Assembly: GCF_028009165.1 (NCBI RefSeq)
Contig: NC_079244.1
Coordinates: 2,294,001 to 2,358,000, forward strand
Source: Akanthomyces muscarius
Taxonomy: Eukaryota; Ascomycota; Sordariomycetes; Hypocreales; Cordycipitaceae
Direction: 5' to 3'
DNA length: 64,000 nucleotides
A program made the position numbers and the translations under genes. The notes under the pieces were generated by a model. That model was not told the origin of the DNA and made no database searches. It saw nothing but the letters and a program-made list of their open reading frames with translations. Every line of letters starts with the position of its first letter. Position 1 is the stretch's first letter. Below, piece by piece: positions 11,428 to 21,603 of the stretch.

Positions 11428-12795
11428 ATGTCTGACGAGTTTGTCGGTGTACACAACCAGTTGCCGTGCAACAGCAGTGCGGACAACTTGCCGACCTACA
11501 CACTCGAAGGCAGTAGCGAGCAAAGCCTGGAAGAGCGCATCGCCGCAACCCCGGATCTCACACTACCTATACTATCTGGCAAGAATACATATTCACAAAA
11601 TGGGAGCCCTCCAGACGAAGCGGCGCTTCTTGCGCGTGACATTTGCGCCGCCTTCCACGCCGCTGTGACGAACAATCAAGACGACGCTGTCACCACCTTT
11701 GTCTCCCGTGGCTACATCTCCCCCGACGCGCCCGACATGTACCTGGAAACGCCGCTGCTCGCCGCCGCGCGCTGCGGGCATGTGGGCATGGTGCGCACGC
11801 TCGTCGCGCTGGGCGCCCGCGTCGACACCTACGGGCAGTCTGCCACGGCCGTCTATGAGCGCGGCGCGGCGCAAGCGACGCGCTTCCAGCGCACGCCGCT
11901 GCAGTACGCCGCTGAGAGCGGCCGCCTCGCCGTCGTCAGGGTGCTCGTGGAGGAGTGCGGCGCCGACGACGGCCTGGTGGCGCCTGACGGGGCGCTCGCG
12001 CTGCGGCTGGCGGCGGACAATGGCCACCGCGAGATTGTCGACTACCTGCCCGCGCGGCGCGGCGGAGGCTGGAGGCGCTGGAGGGTCAAGCATGAGAAGC
12101 ACATGCGCAGGATCGAGAGGTCGGCGCGCAAGATTGGGCAGTTCTTGTACTATATGCTCGTGGCGCCACCAAAGCTGCTGCTCTGGTATGTGCCCAAGTG
12201 GGCGTGGGAGAACCGGGTGCGGATTGGCGGTTGGATGAAGAAGAAGGTGCTGGGAATACCAAAAGTGTTGATGAAGGTGCCGAGGTATGCGTGGAAAGGC
12301 ATCAAGGAAATACCAGAGGTTTGTGGGCATGCGGCGAAAGCGATGTGGCGGATGGTATGCGGTGTTCCGAAGGTGCTTGAGCTCATGTTCAGATGGATCC
12401 GGACTGGGCTCGTACGAGTCGGCCATGCGATTGCCAACAGCGCAAAGAAGATTGCGTCCGTGGTGCATACAGCGGCGTGTGCCGTATTGTCTTTCTTGCA
12501 GCGAATCACACTTCGCGACATCTGGCAAGGCGTGGTCATGGCAGCGCATTCCATCTTCATTGATCTGCCGCAGACGACGTTCAAGTTTGTGATTGATGCG
12601 GGCGAGGTCATGTACAAGTGTCTCAAGATCCTTTTTGGCTCGCTCGGCCAGTGTGTCTACTACAGTGGCGTCGGCATTCTGTGGGTGCTCACGTACGTGC
12701 CGAAGAAGCTGCTTGACATTATGGTGACCATCGGTCGCTCAATTGCAAATACTGTTGAGGAACTCATGGTGCATCTAAATCCGAAGCGGATTTAA
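11428..12795 (+). CDS. Ankyrin-repeat protein with cationic repeated-helix tail
   Basis: Single exon, 455 residues. Residues about 107-215 hold three ankyrin repeats (ETPLLAAARCGHVGMVRTLV, TPLQYAAESGRLAVVRVLVE, LRLAADNGHREIVDYL). The rest, about 220-455, is a long basic, aromatic, helix-forming region in which a short theme recurs: VPKWAW, IPKVLMKVPRYAW, IPEVCGHAAKAMW, VPKVLELMFRWI and YVPKKLLD. The spacing suggests degenerate tandem amphipathic helices that could lie on a membrane, but there is no clean hydrophobic transmembrane segment. There is no signal peptide. Function is unknown. The architecture suggests a scaffold (ankyrin) tethered to a membrane or nucleic acid (basic tail), and that is inference only. 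Confidence 0.78.
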   Translation: MSDEFVGVHNQLPCNSSADNLPTYTLEGSSEQSLEERIAATPDLTLPILSGKNTYSQNGSPPDEAALLARDICAAFHAAVTNNQDDAVTTFVSRGYISPDAPDMYLETPLLAAARCGHVGMVRTLVALGARVDTYGQSATAVYERGAAQATRFQRTPLQYAAESGRLAVVRVLVEECGADDGLVAPDGALALRLAADNGHREIVDYLPARRGGGWRRWRVKHEKHMRRIERSARKIGQFLYYMLVAPPKLLLWYVPKWAWENRVRIGGWMKKKVLGIPKVLMKVPRYAWKGIKEIPEVCGHAAKAMWRMVCGVPKVLELMFRWIRTGLVRVGHAIANSAKKIASVVHTAACAVLSFLQRITLRDIWQGVVMAAHSIFIDLPQTTFKFVIDAGEVMYKCLKILFGSLGQCVYYSGVGILWVLTYVPKKLLDIMVTIGRSIANTVEELMVHLNPKRI

Positions 12796-13165
12796 TGGTC
12801 AGGTGTAAGTTTGGTAGATGATGGAGGCGGAACCGTTCCTTCGCGCGTTGCGCCTTGCGCTACGCACATATTGTAAGAGCATCGAATATTTATCATGTAC
12901 AGCTTCTTGAGTAAGAGTCATCTCACTGATGATTAAAAAAATTGGTGGTGTTGTGAAGGTTCTGAGAAATAAATGTCAGGCCGCGATCGCGGCCAGTCAC
13001 ATGATCGTATAGCAATGTCGACACCACTATTCGTGCCTACATATTTAATGGGCTGCTTTGCCTATAATACCCGTGAAGAACTCTCGGCGTTGACGCAGCA
13101 CGTCTCAGCACAATCCAATTTTTATACATTTTCCGCGAAGACCACCAGGTATCCGCACAGCCATA
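12796..13165. promoter_or_regulatory. Upstream region of QNS1 with a GC-rich palindrome
   Basis: 370 bp. It contains the perfect 16-bp palindrome at 12979-12994 and, just after it, CACATG within tcacatgatcg (an E-box-like CANNTG). No other gene. A regulatory role is inferred from position. Confidence 0.45.
12979..12994. repeat. Perfect 16-bp palindrome GGCCGCGATCGCGGCC
   Basis: The sequence equals its own reverse complement. It lies 172 bp upstream of the QNS1 start codon, in otherwise average-GC DNA. It could be a site for a symmetric dimer. Confidence 0.85.
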
Positions 13166-15609
13166 ATGCACCTCGTCCGGGTTGCGACCTGTGCTCTCAA
13201 CCAATGGGCACTGGACTTTGAGAACAATTTGCGCCGCATCAAACAGAGCATCCACGAGGCCAAAGCCGCCGGCGCAACCCTGCGCGTCGGTCCCGAGCTC
13301 GAGATTACGGGCTACGGCTGCCTGGATCATTTTCTCGAGAATGAAGTGTACGAGAATGCGTGGGACTCGCTCGAGTCCATCCTGACCGACGAGTCCCTGC
13401 ACGGCATCGTGATCGACGTCGGCCTGCCCCTCCTCCACCGCAATTGCCGGTACAATGCGCGCGCCATTGTCCTCGACGGCAAGATTCTCTGCTTCCGTCC
13501 AAAGCTGTTCATGGCCAACGATGGCAATTTCCGCGAGATGCGCTTCTTCACGCCATGGAAGGCCCCGCGACACGTTGAGCAGTACTTTCTCCCGCCCAGG
13601 ATCCAAAAGCTCCAGGGCTGCCGCCAGGTCCCGATTGGCGATGTGGTCCTCTCAACTATTGACACTTGCCTGGCTGCCGAGACTTGCGAGGAGCTCTTTA
13701 CGCCCAACAGCCCGCATATTGAAATGTGAGAATAGTTGCGGTGCTTTTCTTATGGGACTGTGTGTTTGCTGACCGAAACGTAGGGGCCTCAATGGCGTTG
13801 AGATTTTCACCAACAGTAGTGGCAGCCACCATTCTCTGCGGAAACTAGACGAGCGCATTGCACTTATTTCGGAGGCTACTCGCAAAAACGGAGGTGTTTA
13901 TCTTTATTCGAACCAAATCGGCGTAAGTTCTCCGGCCTTGGACGTATACGTGGTGCTGTGAGCTGACTCTCGATTATAGTGCGACGGGGATAGACTATAC
14001 TATGATGGCTGCGCCATGATTTTTGTCAATGGCGAGCTCGTTGGCCAATCTTCCCAATTCTCGTAAGCCATGTACGTCGCTGTGATTGAGGACAAATTGA
14101 CTAATTGTTTGCAGTTTGAACGAAGTCGAAGTTATCGTGGCCACAGTAGACCTGGAGGAAGTCAGAGCTGCGCGATTTGCTCCTTCGCGCGGGCAACAAG
14201 CGGTGCAATCCCATGAATACCAACGTATCGAGGTTGACTTTTCGTTGACAGAGGGCGAAGGCAACCTCCTCGACACCCCAACCCCTGCCCGCCCACCACG
14301 CTATCATCTTCCCGAGGAGGAAATCGCCCTTGGCCCGGCCTGCTGGCTATGGGACTACCTTCGCAGATCCGGAGCGTCAGGTTTCCAACTTGCACTCAGC
14401 GGTGGCATCGACAGCTGCGCGACGGCGACGATTGTCTACTCCATGTGTCGATTGGCGATTGCCGCCGCAAAAGAGGGCAACAAGCAGGTGATTGCTGATA
14501 TGAAGCGCATTGCCAAGTACACAACGGAGTTTCCAGAGACCCCGGAAGCGCTCTGCAACCAGCTTCTGCACACTGTGTACCTGGGCATGGAAAACCAGAG
14601 CAGCAAAGAAACTCGCCAAAGAGCCAAAGACTTGGCTGCGCGCACTGGAGCATACCACCTGGATACAAACATCGATGGCATGTTTCATGCTGCCAAGGAT
14701 GTCCTGACCCAGGCGACTGAGTTTACGCCGAAGTTTAAAGTCCACGGAGGTTCAAACACACAGAACCTGGCCCTGCAGAACATCCAGGCAAGATCACGCA
14801 TGGTACTGACCTACCTCTTTGCGCAACAACTCTGTGAGGTCAGAGAGCGACCCGGTGGCGGTGGCTTGCTGGTCCTTGGTAGCTCCAATGTTGACGAATG
14901 CCTGCGTGGATATCTCACAAAATACGATTGCTCCTCTGCCGATCTCAACCCTATCGGATCCATTAGCAAAGTCGACCTTGTGAGATTCATTACCTGGGCA
15001 GTCAAAAATTTTGACATGCCTGTTCTCGAGGACTTCATCACTGCGATTCCTACCGCTGAGCTCGAGCCAATTACTGCCGACTATGTGAGTTGAACTGACC
15101 TTTGGCTCAGGCTCTTGCAACAAGACTAACATTGCGATACAGGTTCAATCCGACGAAGCTGATATGGGCTTCACCTATAAAGAGCTGTCTAGATTTGGTC
15201 TGCTGCGAAAAGTCCACAAGCTCGGTCCGTACGGTTGCTTCCTGCGCTTACTTGGCGAATGGAAAGACGAGAAGACGCCACGCGAAGTGGCCGACAAGGT
15301 GAGCTTCTCGCTACAATCACCATTTCCCAGGTGTCTAACACGTGCAAACCAGACGAAGAGATTTTTCCACTTCTATGCCATCAATAGACATAAGCAGACC
15401 GTGGCGACGCCCGCGTACCACTGTAAGTTGCTTCTTTTCCACCCCTCCCGTCAAATTTTGACTGACACGAAGAAGCCGAGTCATACAGCCCCGATGATCA
15501 CCGGTTCGATCTCCGTCCTTTTGTGTACCCACCGTCTTTCGAGAGCTGGTCATACAAGAAGATTGATGCGCGAGTGGAAGCGTTGGAAGCAAGGGCTAAG
15601 CAGACATAG
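13166..15609 (+). CDS. QNS1: Glutamine-dependent NAD(+) synthetase
   Basis: Seven exons (13166-13725, 13784-13922, 13980-14062, 14115-15084, 15143-15298, 15353-15422, 15476-15609) give 703 residues, the normal eukaryotic length. The N-terminal nitrilase-like glutaminase has its triad: Glu44 in [11 protein letters not shown], Lys113 in [11 protein letters not shown], Cys174 in [11 protein letters not shown]. The C-terminal synthetase has the PP-loop SGGIDS (about 356-361), then the conserved [41 protein letters not shown] and [13 protein letters not shown]. It makes NAD from deamido-NAD, ATP and glutamine, the last step of NAD synthesis. The acceptor of the last intron (15475) was chosen because it restores HSESYSPDD. 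No domain is missing. Confidence 0.95.
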
Positions 15610-16105
15610 CATGCAGTCGTACCCAAAAGCGATAAATGCCACCTTTTTCAAGCCTCAACTTTTATAGGCAATCTTCAAGTAGTTGAGTCGGCATCATGTG
15701 ATTGCTCGCCGAGTACAACATAGCTCCCGATGTGTCACGATATATTTAGCACGCCATCCGGTGGTCTCTCGACAAGACATCTGGTACCACACCTTGTTGC
15801 ACAAAATGTCTTTGCCTCTGCATATTTCTTTTCTTTTGTCATGCGTGACCCTCGATCAGCAAGAAGAGACATCGATGGACTTTTCAAAGACTCAATGTCG
15901 TGGAAAATATCGATAGTTCCCGGAGCTACTGCAACCGACTGGAAGAGGAAGCTGCTCACGATGGCACTTGACACGCCTGTGGCACTATCGACGCAGTATA
16001 AAGCGACGAACAGCGCCCTTGAAACGCAACGAATTAGAGAAAAACTGTAGTTAGCAAGTAAAAAGCTCACAGCTGCTTGCAAAAATCCAACAGAAAAAAA
16101 TCACC
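15610..16105. promoter_or_regulatory. Upstream region of the zinc-ribbon microprotein
   Basis: 496 bp without another gene. A TATA box (TATAAAG) is at 15997-16003, 109 bp before ATG 16106, at a distance normal for fungal promoters. It supports transcription of the small ORF. Confidence 0.5.
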
Positions 16106-16243
16106 ATGGCCGCTCAAAATGCATCCTGCGTCCCCGCTGTCGACGCCGCGAACATTGTGGCTTGCAAAAAGTGCAAAGCCATGATCTCGGCGGCGCAAGA
16201 CTCCTGCCCGCTCTGCGGCACGAACAATCCTCACACGGATTGA
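16106..16243 (+). CDS. 45-residue zinc-ribbon microprotein
   Basis: ATG 16106 sits in an ideal context (tcaccATGg) and opens 45 codons ending TGA 16241-16243. Two CxxC knuckles (Cys20/23 in ACKKCKA and Cys34/37 in SCPLCG) are 10 residues apart, the spacing of a zinc ribbon, and they fill most of the protein. The N terminus is neutral, with no signal peptide or membrane segment. A TATA box lies 109 bp upstream and a donor-like GTAAGT (16246) just after the stop may begin a 3' UTR intron. The ribbon resembles the small ribbons of Spt4/RpoE2-type and related regulators, but the rest of such proteins is missing. Function is unknown. It is short enough to be skipped by most annotation pipelines, and confirmation needs transcript or homologue evidence. 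Confidence 0.6.
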   Translation: MAAQNASCVPAVDAANIVACKKCKAMISAAQDSCPLCGTNNPHTD

Positions 16244-17557
16244 TGGTAAGTCGCGCTCTTGTATCAATTACCTTTACGTCTACTGACCTTTTTCTAAGAA
16301 GCATCGTGTTCTGCTTTTGTTATCTGCAAAGTTGTGCGTCAGTTCATAGGATTGCGCAGATGGTAGCCGAAGCGAGCATAAAATAAACATTCGTGGGCGG
16401 CAGCGCTTCTAGTTACTGTACTCTTTTCGTCGAGACATTAGGCCATGCGGTGATACCGCCAGGTATCCATCTAGAACATGTAATTGATGGAGATGAGCGG
16501 TTGAATCCGGTCGCTAATTAACCCGTGTTCACCAAGTACTGCTTTTCTGCGACAAAAACAGATTTTAGCGATGTAGAGAATAAACAGTTTTATGATAAAG
16601 ACTTTTCACGAAGAAGTAAGGCTTGAGGTCTGTTTCTGCCTCGGTAGTCTTTACTTGCCCAAACTAACAACTGGTGTAGGGTACTAGCCGACACTTCGCC
16701 AAACCGAGACTCGCATTGTAAACGAGATGAATAGCAAAGGAGTGACATTTTGAGCACCTTTCACTGCAACACCAATCACTATTATAGAAACAAAGTCATG
16801 GTATGTATCAGTTGGGAAGTAGGCTTATACTTCCCTGTTTTGAAGAAGGGACTTGCAATATCTGACTCCTCCTAGGCAGCCGCCATAAGGCGGTGGAGGC
16901 GCCGCCCTGCTGGTCACAGCTGGTCACAACAACGACGGTAGATGACGTATTATGCTTTATTTACCAGCATTATGATTGCTCGCATAAGGCTGAGAAGGCA
17001 CATATTGTGGATCTTACTGACTTACGTGGCGGATATATATAGTTAGTGGCGTTGTCTGCTGCAAACACGGCGTGGCATACGCGCGTCGTCCCAAAACATC
17101 CTTGTCCACTGGGCGGATCACGGATGGTAGCACTCTGGAGGTTTCTACAGTGTATTCTTTTTGTTTTGTTTTGTTTCTTTGAAGTACTGTCCCCCACTGT
17201 ATATTCGGCGCATTAAAATGCCGCCTGACTTGTTCTCCTACTGGGGGGCGTAGAGCTAAATGATGGTGCCGTGGCGACTGAGTAGCGTTGAAGCAGATGA
17301 CACCACTCTAAACCCCATGTAGAGAGTTTTGTTTTTTCGTTGAGGGTCATACTGTTAGTAAACAAAAACGCATTCAGAAGAGAACAACTTCACCTCTGCG
17401 AGCTAAAAATAGTGCTAATAAAACGTGGTACGCGTACGTCGTCGGACGTGTGGTTGGCTAATGCAAGTTAAATTTCAGGCTGTAGGTGAAAAGGTGAGTT
17501 TATATACCTGAATTCTATCCGTCGCTTAGATTTAGAGAGTAAGAAAGATAATACATA
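16244..17557. other. Intergenic 1.3 kb with repeat copy 1
   Basis: No supported gene. It contains one copy of a short dispersed repeat at 16373-16434 (listed separately) and the small tandem gctggtcaca x2 near 16911-16930. A TATATA at 17501-17506 lies 52 bp before the next start codon. Confidence 0.45.
16373..16434 (+). repeat. Dispersed repeat, copy 1 (upstream of the glycosyltransferase)
   Basis: It aligns with 19013-19072 in the same orientation. The identical core GGGCGGCAGCGCTTCTA is at 16395-16411 and 19033-19049, preceded in both by a similar GAGC(A/T)TAAAAT(A/T)AACAT and followed by TTTTCGTC. The two copies bracket the gene at 17558-18769. Confidence 0.65.
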
Positions 17558-18769
17558 ATGATTCCCTCGATTTCCGTGCTTTCATGGCGCACGTTCAGCT
17601 TCGCGCGTCAGACTGTCGTTGTTCGGGCCGCGATATTTGTCGTCTTAGTTATCAGCCTATTCTACGGTTGGTTCCAGGCTTTGCCTCGCGAGACCAGAGT
17701 CCTGATGCTCAGCGAGTCAGTAACAGCTTCTTGCAAGCCCAACGAAACTCTCTATACCGACGAGGCGTCTTGCGCCACCAGGCACGACAGGGCCCCCATT
17801 CCCAACATTGCCCACTTTGTTTATATTCTGTCCGATCCGGACAATGGCACGTTTCCCTTCAAATTCAGCCATTTTCTATCGGTATATGGCGCCTGGCGCC
17901 GCTGGCAACCGGATGTACTATACCTACACACCAACGTCGCGGCCAGCAGCAGTGCCGTTCTGCAAGCACGCGCCGGTGAGCAAGGCAAATGGGCGCAGCG
18001 CCTTTTCAACATGCCCGGCCTCGTTATAAACACGATTTCTGCGCCGACGCATACAAACCGCGGACAAGAGCTCAAGCACATGGAACATCGGTCTGACTTT
18101 GTGCGCGTGAAAGTGGTGCACGACTTTGGTGGCGTCTACATGGACATGGACGTCCACGCGTTGCGCGACATGCGGCCGCTGCGTGAGGCAGGCTACAAAG
18201 CTGTGGCGGGGAGACAAGGAGGTGGGTTGCTGAACAGTGGCACATTCCTGGCGGCCAAAGGGTCCAAGGCAACCCGGATGTGGATGGAACGCATGCACGA
18301 GGTGTATGACGGCGGCTGGACGACACACAGCAACGAAGCGCTCACGACTTTGGGGGAAGACATGAAGATGTATCCTTGTGAGATGCTGATGCTAGACCAG
18401 GCTGCTTTTGCACCTATTGGTTGGAAATGGTTCGATTCAGAGAGGCTTTTTGGCGAACATTATACAGCTACCAGTCTTGACCAACTCAAGAAAGGCGCAG
18501 GGCCTGTGGAAGGCCTGCCCGATGGCAGTGACAATGCAGCCGGGCTCTTTGAATCCAAACTACCCTGGGCACATGACTGGTCCTGCACGTTTCTTCTGCA
18601 TGCCTTTTCTCGCCAGAAACCAAAGCTCAGCACAAAAGACCATGACATCTCGCCACGGTATATTGCAGAGAGAAGAAGTCTCTATGCTCGCGCCGTGTAC
18701 CCCATGCTGAGAGACATGTACATCAGTGGGGTCATAGACCAAAGTGATCTAGAGATTGAATCAGAATAG
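17558..18769 (+). CDS. DXD glycosyltransferase, GT32/OCH1-like, type II membrane
   Basis: Single exon, 403 residues. One transmembrane segment near the N terminus (about 21-40, VRAAIFVVLVISLFYGW) after a short basic cytosolic tail gives a type II, probably Golgi, topology. The catalytic region has the sugar-binding DXD signature: HRSDFVRVKVVHDFGGVYMD and then MDV, with Asp196 and Asp198. This is the hallmark of the Gly_transf_sug/GT32 group (Och1, mannosylinositol phosphorylceramide synthase, bacterial capsule enzymes). IPNIAHFVYI near 80 and WTTHSNEALTTLG later also suit the family. It should transfer a hexose to a glycan or lipid, and donor and acceptor cannot be told. A TATATA box is 52 bp upstream. 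The gene lies between two direct copies of a short repeat. Confidence 0.85.
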   Translation: MIPSISVLSWRTFSFARQTVVVRAAIFVVLVISLFYGWFQALPRETRVLMLSESVTASCKPNETLYTDEASCATRHDRAPIPNIAHFVYILSDPDNGTFPFKFSHFLSVYGAWRRWQPDVLYLHTNVAASSSAVLQARAGEQGKWAQRLFNMPGLVINTISAPTHTNRGQELKHMEHRSDFVRVKVVHDFGGVYMDMDVHALRDMRPLREAGYKAVAGRQGGGLLNSGTFLAAKGSKATRMWMERMHEVYDGGWTTHSNEALTTLGEDMKMYPCEMLMLDQAAFAPIGWKWFDSERLFGEHYTATSLDQLKKGAGPVEGLPDGSDNAAGLFESKLPWAHDWSCTFLLHAFSRQKPKLSTKDHDISPRYIAERRSLYARAVYPMLRDMYISGVIDQSDLEIESE

Positions 18770-19012
18770 AAGCGGCAGTTGCGTGTTTGACATTTGGTAC
18801 ATTTGACCATTGTTTTAAAGAGTGAATACCGCGCTGATAGAACTGGTATAGATTGATGTCTACACGGGGCGTTGACTTCCTCCCCTGCATTTAGGCTGTG
18901 CTCAGAGCTTGCTATTTTACGGCAAAACGCTACTGGTAGAGCACACGGTAGGAGTGTATGTCAGAGCCGTGTCTGTCCTGAGGGACTTGCGGAGACTAGT
19001 TACAGGCTACGC

Positions 19013-19072
19013 CGAGCTTAAAATTAACATGGGGGCGGCAGCGCTTCTACTTTATTAGTGTTTTCGTCAGCA
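19013..19072 (+). repeat. Dispersed repeat, copy 2 (downstream of the glycosyltransferase)
   Basis: This is the partner of 16373-16434 (see that entry). The identical 17-bp core is at 19033-19049, same orientation, 244 bp after the glycosyltransferase stop codon. Confidence 0.65.
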
Positions 19073-20205
19073 CCAAAATTAGTCTGCTCATACTCGCCAT
19101 CAAGACGAGCTATCGCGGTGAAGGTTACTAAGATCTATGGGTCAGTCTCGGCCCTTTTGCCGGTTTTTCTCTTGGAAGCCTTGTCTCGGATGCTGTTCAA
19201 AAGGAGAAGGAGCTCGTGTGAGCGGTCTGCCTGCCTGTCCCTGTCGCTTCACCAGCGCCGGGCTTGCGCCTACACATCGTTAGCGCTATTGCGCCGCCGC
19301 AATTGCTCGCTGTAGGAACATGATCGGCGAAGCGTTGCGACGTGGAATTAGCCTATAATCTGGTCTATGGCGCATTCTAGAGGCTGTTCCGCGGACTGCC
19401 CTCACATCGTTCGCAACTGCATGTTGTTACTGCACATGTCCGTACAGGGACGCATGTCCGCCGCATAATGCCGGGGCACTTGCCAGTCAACTTATGCAGC
19501 AGATCTTGACGGGAAACAGTGAATAATCCGGGAGGTGGTTGGCTGCGGTGCGTTGGCTGGCTGCCATTGGGCCATGGCAGGTCGTGCTTACATGCAGGGG
19601 TAGATCTTGGGCAGGTCCCCTGATGCGGTAGTGCCGGCGGACGCCGGGTTTCGGGGACTGTCTTGGTTGCTGAGAGGAGATTGGTGACGTCTTGCTTCAG
19701 AATTGAGCTAGGTTCAGCCCCGAAAGATAGAGACAGTTCCTAGACAGTCTCGGCGGGGTCGCCGTCGGCATTGAAGCATGTACTCAGTGAGTAGACAAGA
19801 GCGCCTAGGATTCGTCAGTAAGCAGTTTCTCGGCCGGCGTCCGCGGCCGCAGTGCCAGGACTCCTTGGGACACCGAGGAATGGGGGGGCGGCCAGATCAT
19901 CGGTATCCAAGATGAGACAATATACGTAGTCTTGGCAGGTCGATCCGGGGCGGCGCCGCAAGCGATGTGGTAAATCATAGCACAGAACCTACATAATCAG
20001 TGAAGAGTGGAAAGCGTTAACTTTGAGCTGAAATGGTCAAATACAACCTCAGCAGACACTGACGACCTGACGATCGTCCACGTGTGGCCTAGTCAGAGGA
20101 CTAGCCCGGCAAGCCAAGTGCCGTCCCGCTGATGATGAGCCCCGTCTCACAGGCAGTGACGATGAGCGTGTGGAGCATGGAACGACATAAGCAGCATCAC
20201 AGGGT

Positions 20206-20212
20206 TATATAA
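20206..20212 (+). promoter_or_regulatory. TATA box of the secreted phosphatase-like gene
   Basis: TATATAA, 95 bp upstream of ATG 20307, the expected distance in filamentous fungi. It suggests a regulated rather than constitutive promoter. Confidence 0.65.
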
Positions 20213-20306
20213 GACGAAGCTGAATTCCGGCTGCTCATGGTCCTCTTTGCCAATCACCACTGTACATATCTTTCTTTGTCAAGTGTATTTTATATCAAAC
20301 TTCACC

Positions 20307-20992
20307 ATGCAGCTGATTACCATCCTGGGTCTTGCCGCCGCCGTGGCCAGCGCTAAGCCCACCGTCTACTTCATCCGCCACGGCGAGAAGCCTTCCGACG
20401 GCGACGGCCTCAGCGCCCAGGGCATGCAGCGTGCCCAGTGCCTGCGCAACGTCTTTGGCGCTAGCTCCGGCTACGACATTGGCTACATCATGGCTCAGAC
20501 CCCCAAGTCCAGTACGTTCCGACTACCCTGCCTGGGGAAGCCCTGTTCTCTCTCCTGTGTTTCTCTCACCACGACAAAAAGAGTAAAAAGTAGCCATTGA
20601 AAAACTAACCTTGTTGGAATTCAAGGCGGCAAGCGTCAGCGCCCCCTGGACACTGTCAAACCTCTCGCTGCGGATCTCGGCCTCAGCGTCGACACTTCGT
20701 GCGACCGCGACGACCCCAAGTGCGTCAAGAAGGCTGTCAAGAACTATCGTGGTGACGGCAACATTCTCATATGGTAAGGAATTATACAAAAAATTAATTT
20801 GGCATCTGGAGAGGAAATATGGGCTAACACTGTGACAGCTGGGAGCACAAGGCTCTCCGTGACCTCGCCGAGGAGCTTGGCGCCGACAACGTCGACGACT
20901 ACCCCAGCGACCACTTCGACTTGATCTGGGTCGACCAGTCCCCCTACAGCAAGATTAACGACATCCAGACCGAGAACTGCCCTGGCATCTGA
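20307..20992 (+). CDS. Secreted histidine-phosphatase-superfamily protein
   Basis: Exons 20307-20511, 20626-20773 and 20839-20992 give 168 residues. The first 16 residues (MQLITILGLAAAVASA) are a typical secretion signal, cleaved before KPTVYF. The phosphoglycerate-mutase/histidine-phosphatase signature RHGEKPSDGDGLS holds the phospho-accepting His, and a second conserved His lies in CWEHKALRDLAEELG. The protein is shorter than PhoE or phytase members and has only the minimal fold. It is probably extracellular, and its substrate is unknown. Four Cys (QCLRN, TSCDRDDPKC, ENCPGI) plus the WEH Cys could form disulphides. A TATATAA box is 95 bp upstream. Small secreted members of this family are common in plant- and insect-associated fungi. 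Confidence 0.85.
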
Positions 20993-21603
20993 GTATAAAT
21001 AGAGTGCACATATAAATAAAAGTTGTACTTGTTGCTAGTTAAGCATTTGAATTGTCTCGGTCAAGTCATCTCCGCAACCAACCGAACATGCGACGGCACC
21101 ACCGGGCTTATGACGGATACTCCCGTGCTACTCGCACACGAAAATTCTACATAGATTGTGAACATATTTCTTGCAGAATAATTCCCTTTACAGCGGATGG
21201 AAACAACAATGCGATGGACCAGAGAAGAGTTTCCGAGCCTTGGAGCATTGTGCAATGGCACGCAATTGAGAGCCTGCATGCCCTGTACAGGCGCTGTCAC
21301 CAGTTTAGCCTCGCTTTTCCTCTTAGCCGGAATAATTTCCGCTTTTGGTAGCGGCCGGTTTTTTTTTAGCGGCGATCGACACCTTTTGGCCAGAAATAAG
21401 GTGCCTGTTAGTCGAACGCCCCCATACTCACAAAGCTTGGCTTCTCACGTGGACGGCGACATTTCATATACAAGGCAAGGAGGGGCAAAGGCATGGTTTA
21501 TCAATTATTTTGAGACAAGCATGTATCTATCTACAGGAGCCGACATTTCATTCTGCTCTATCTATTCAGCTACCTCTTGCCACGTTTTCGACGGTGCCTT
21601 ACC
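20993..21603. other. Intergenic, upstream of the GMC oxidoreductase
   Basis: 611 bp. The long frame 21197-21652 crosses the next start codon in another frame and shows no family motif, so I do not call it. No repeat seen. Confidence 0.4.

Larger units (their letters stand above)
18770..20306. other. Intergenic 1.5 kb with repeat copy 2
   Basis: No supported gene. It holds repeat copy 2 at 19013-19072 and then GC-rich sequence (19200-20000) with short meaningless frames. A strong TATATAA at 20206-20212 serves the next gene. Confidence 0.45.

Noticed and set aside
11593..12549. 318-codon minus-strand frame opposite the ankyrin gene
   Set aside because: Shadow frame in GC-rich coding DNA: the plus strand has ankyrin repeats and a good start.
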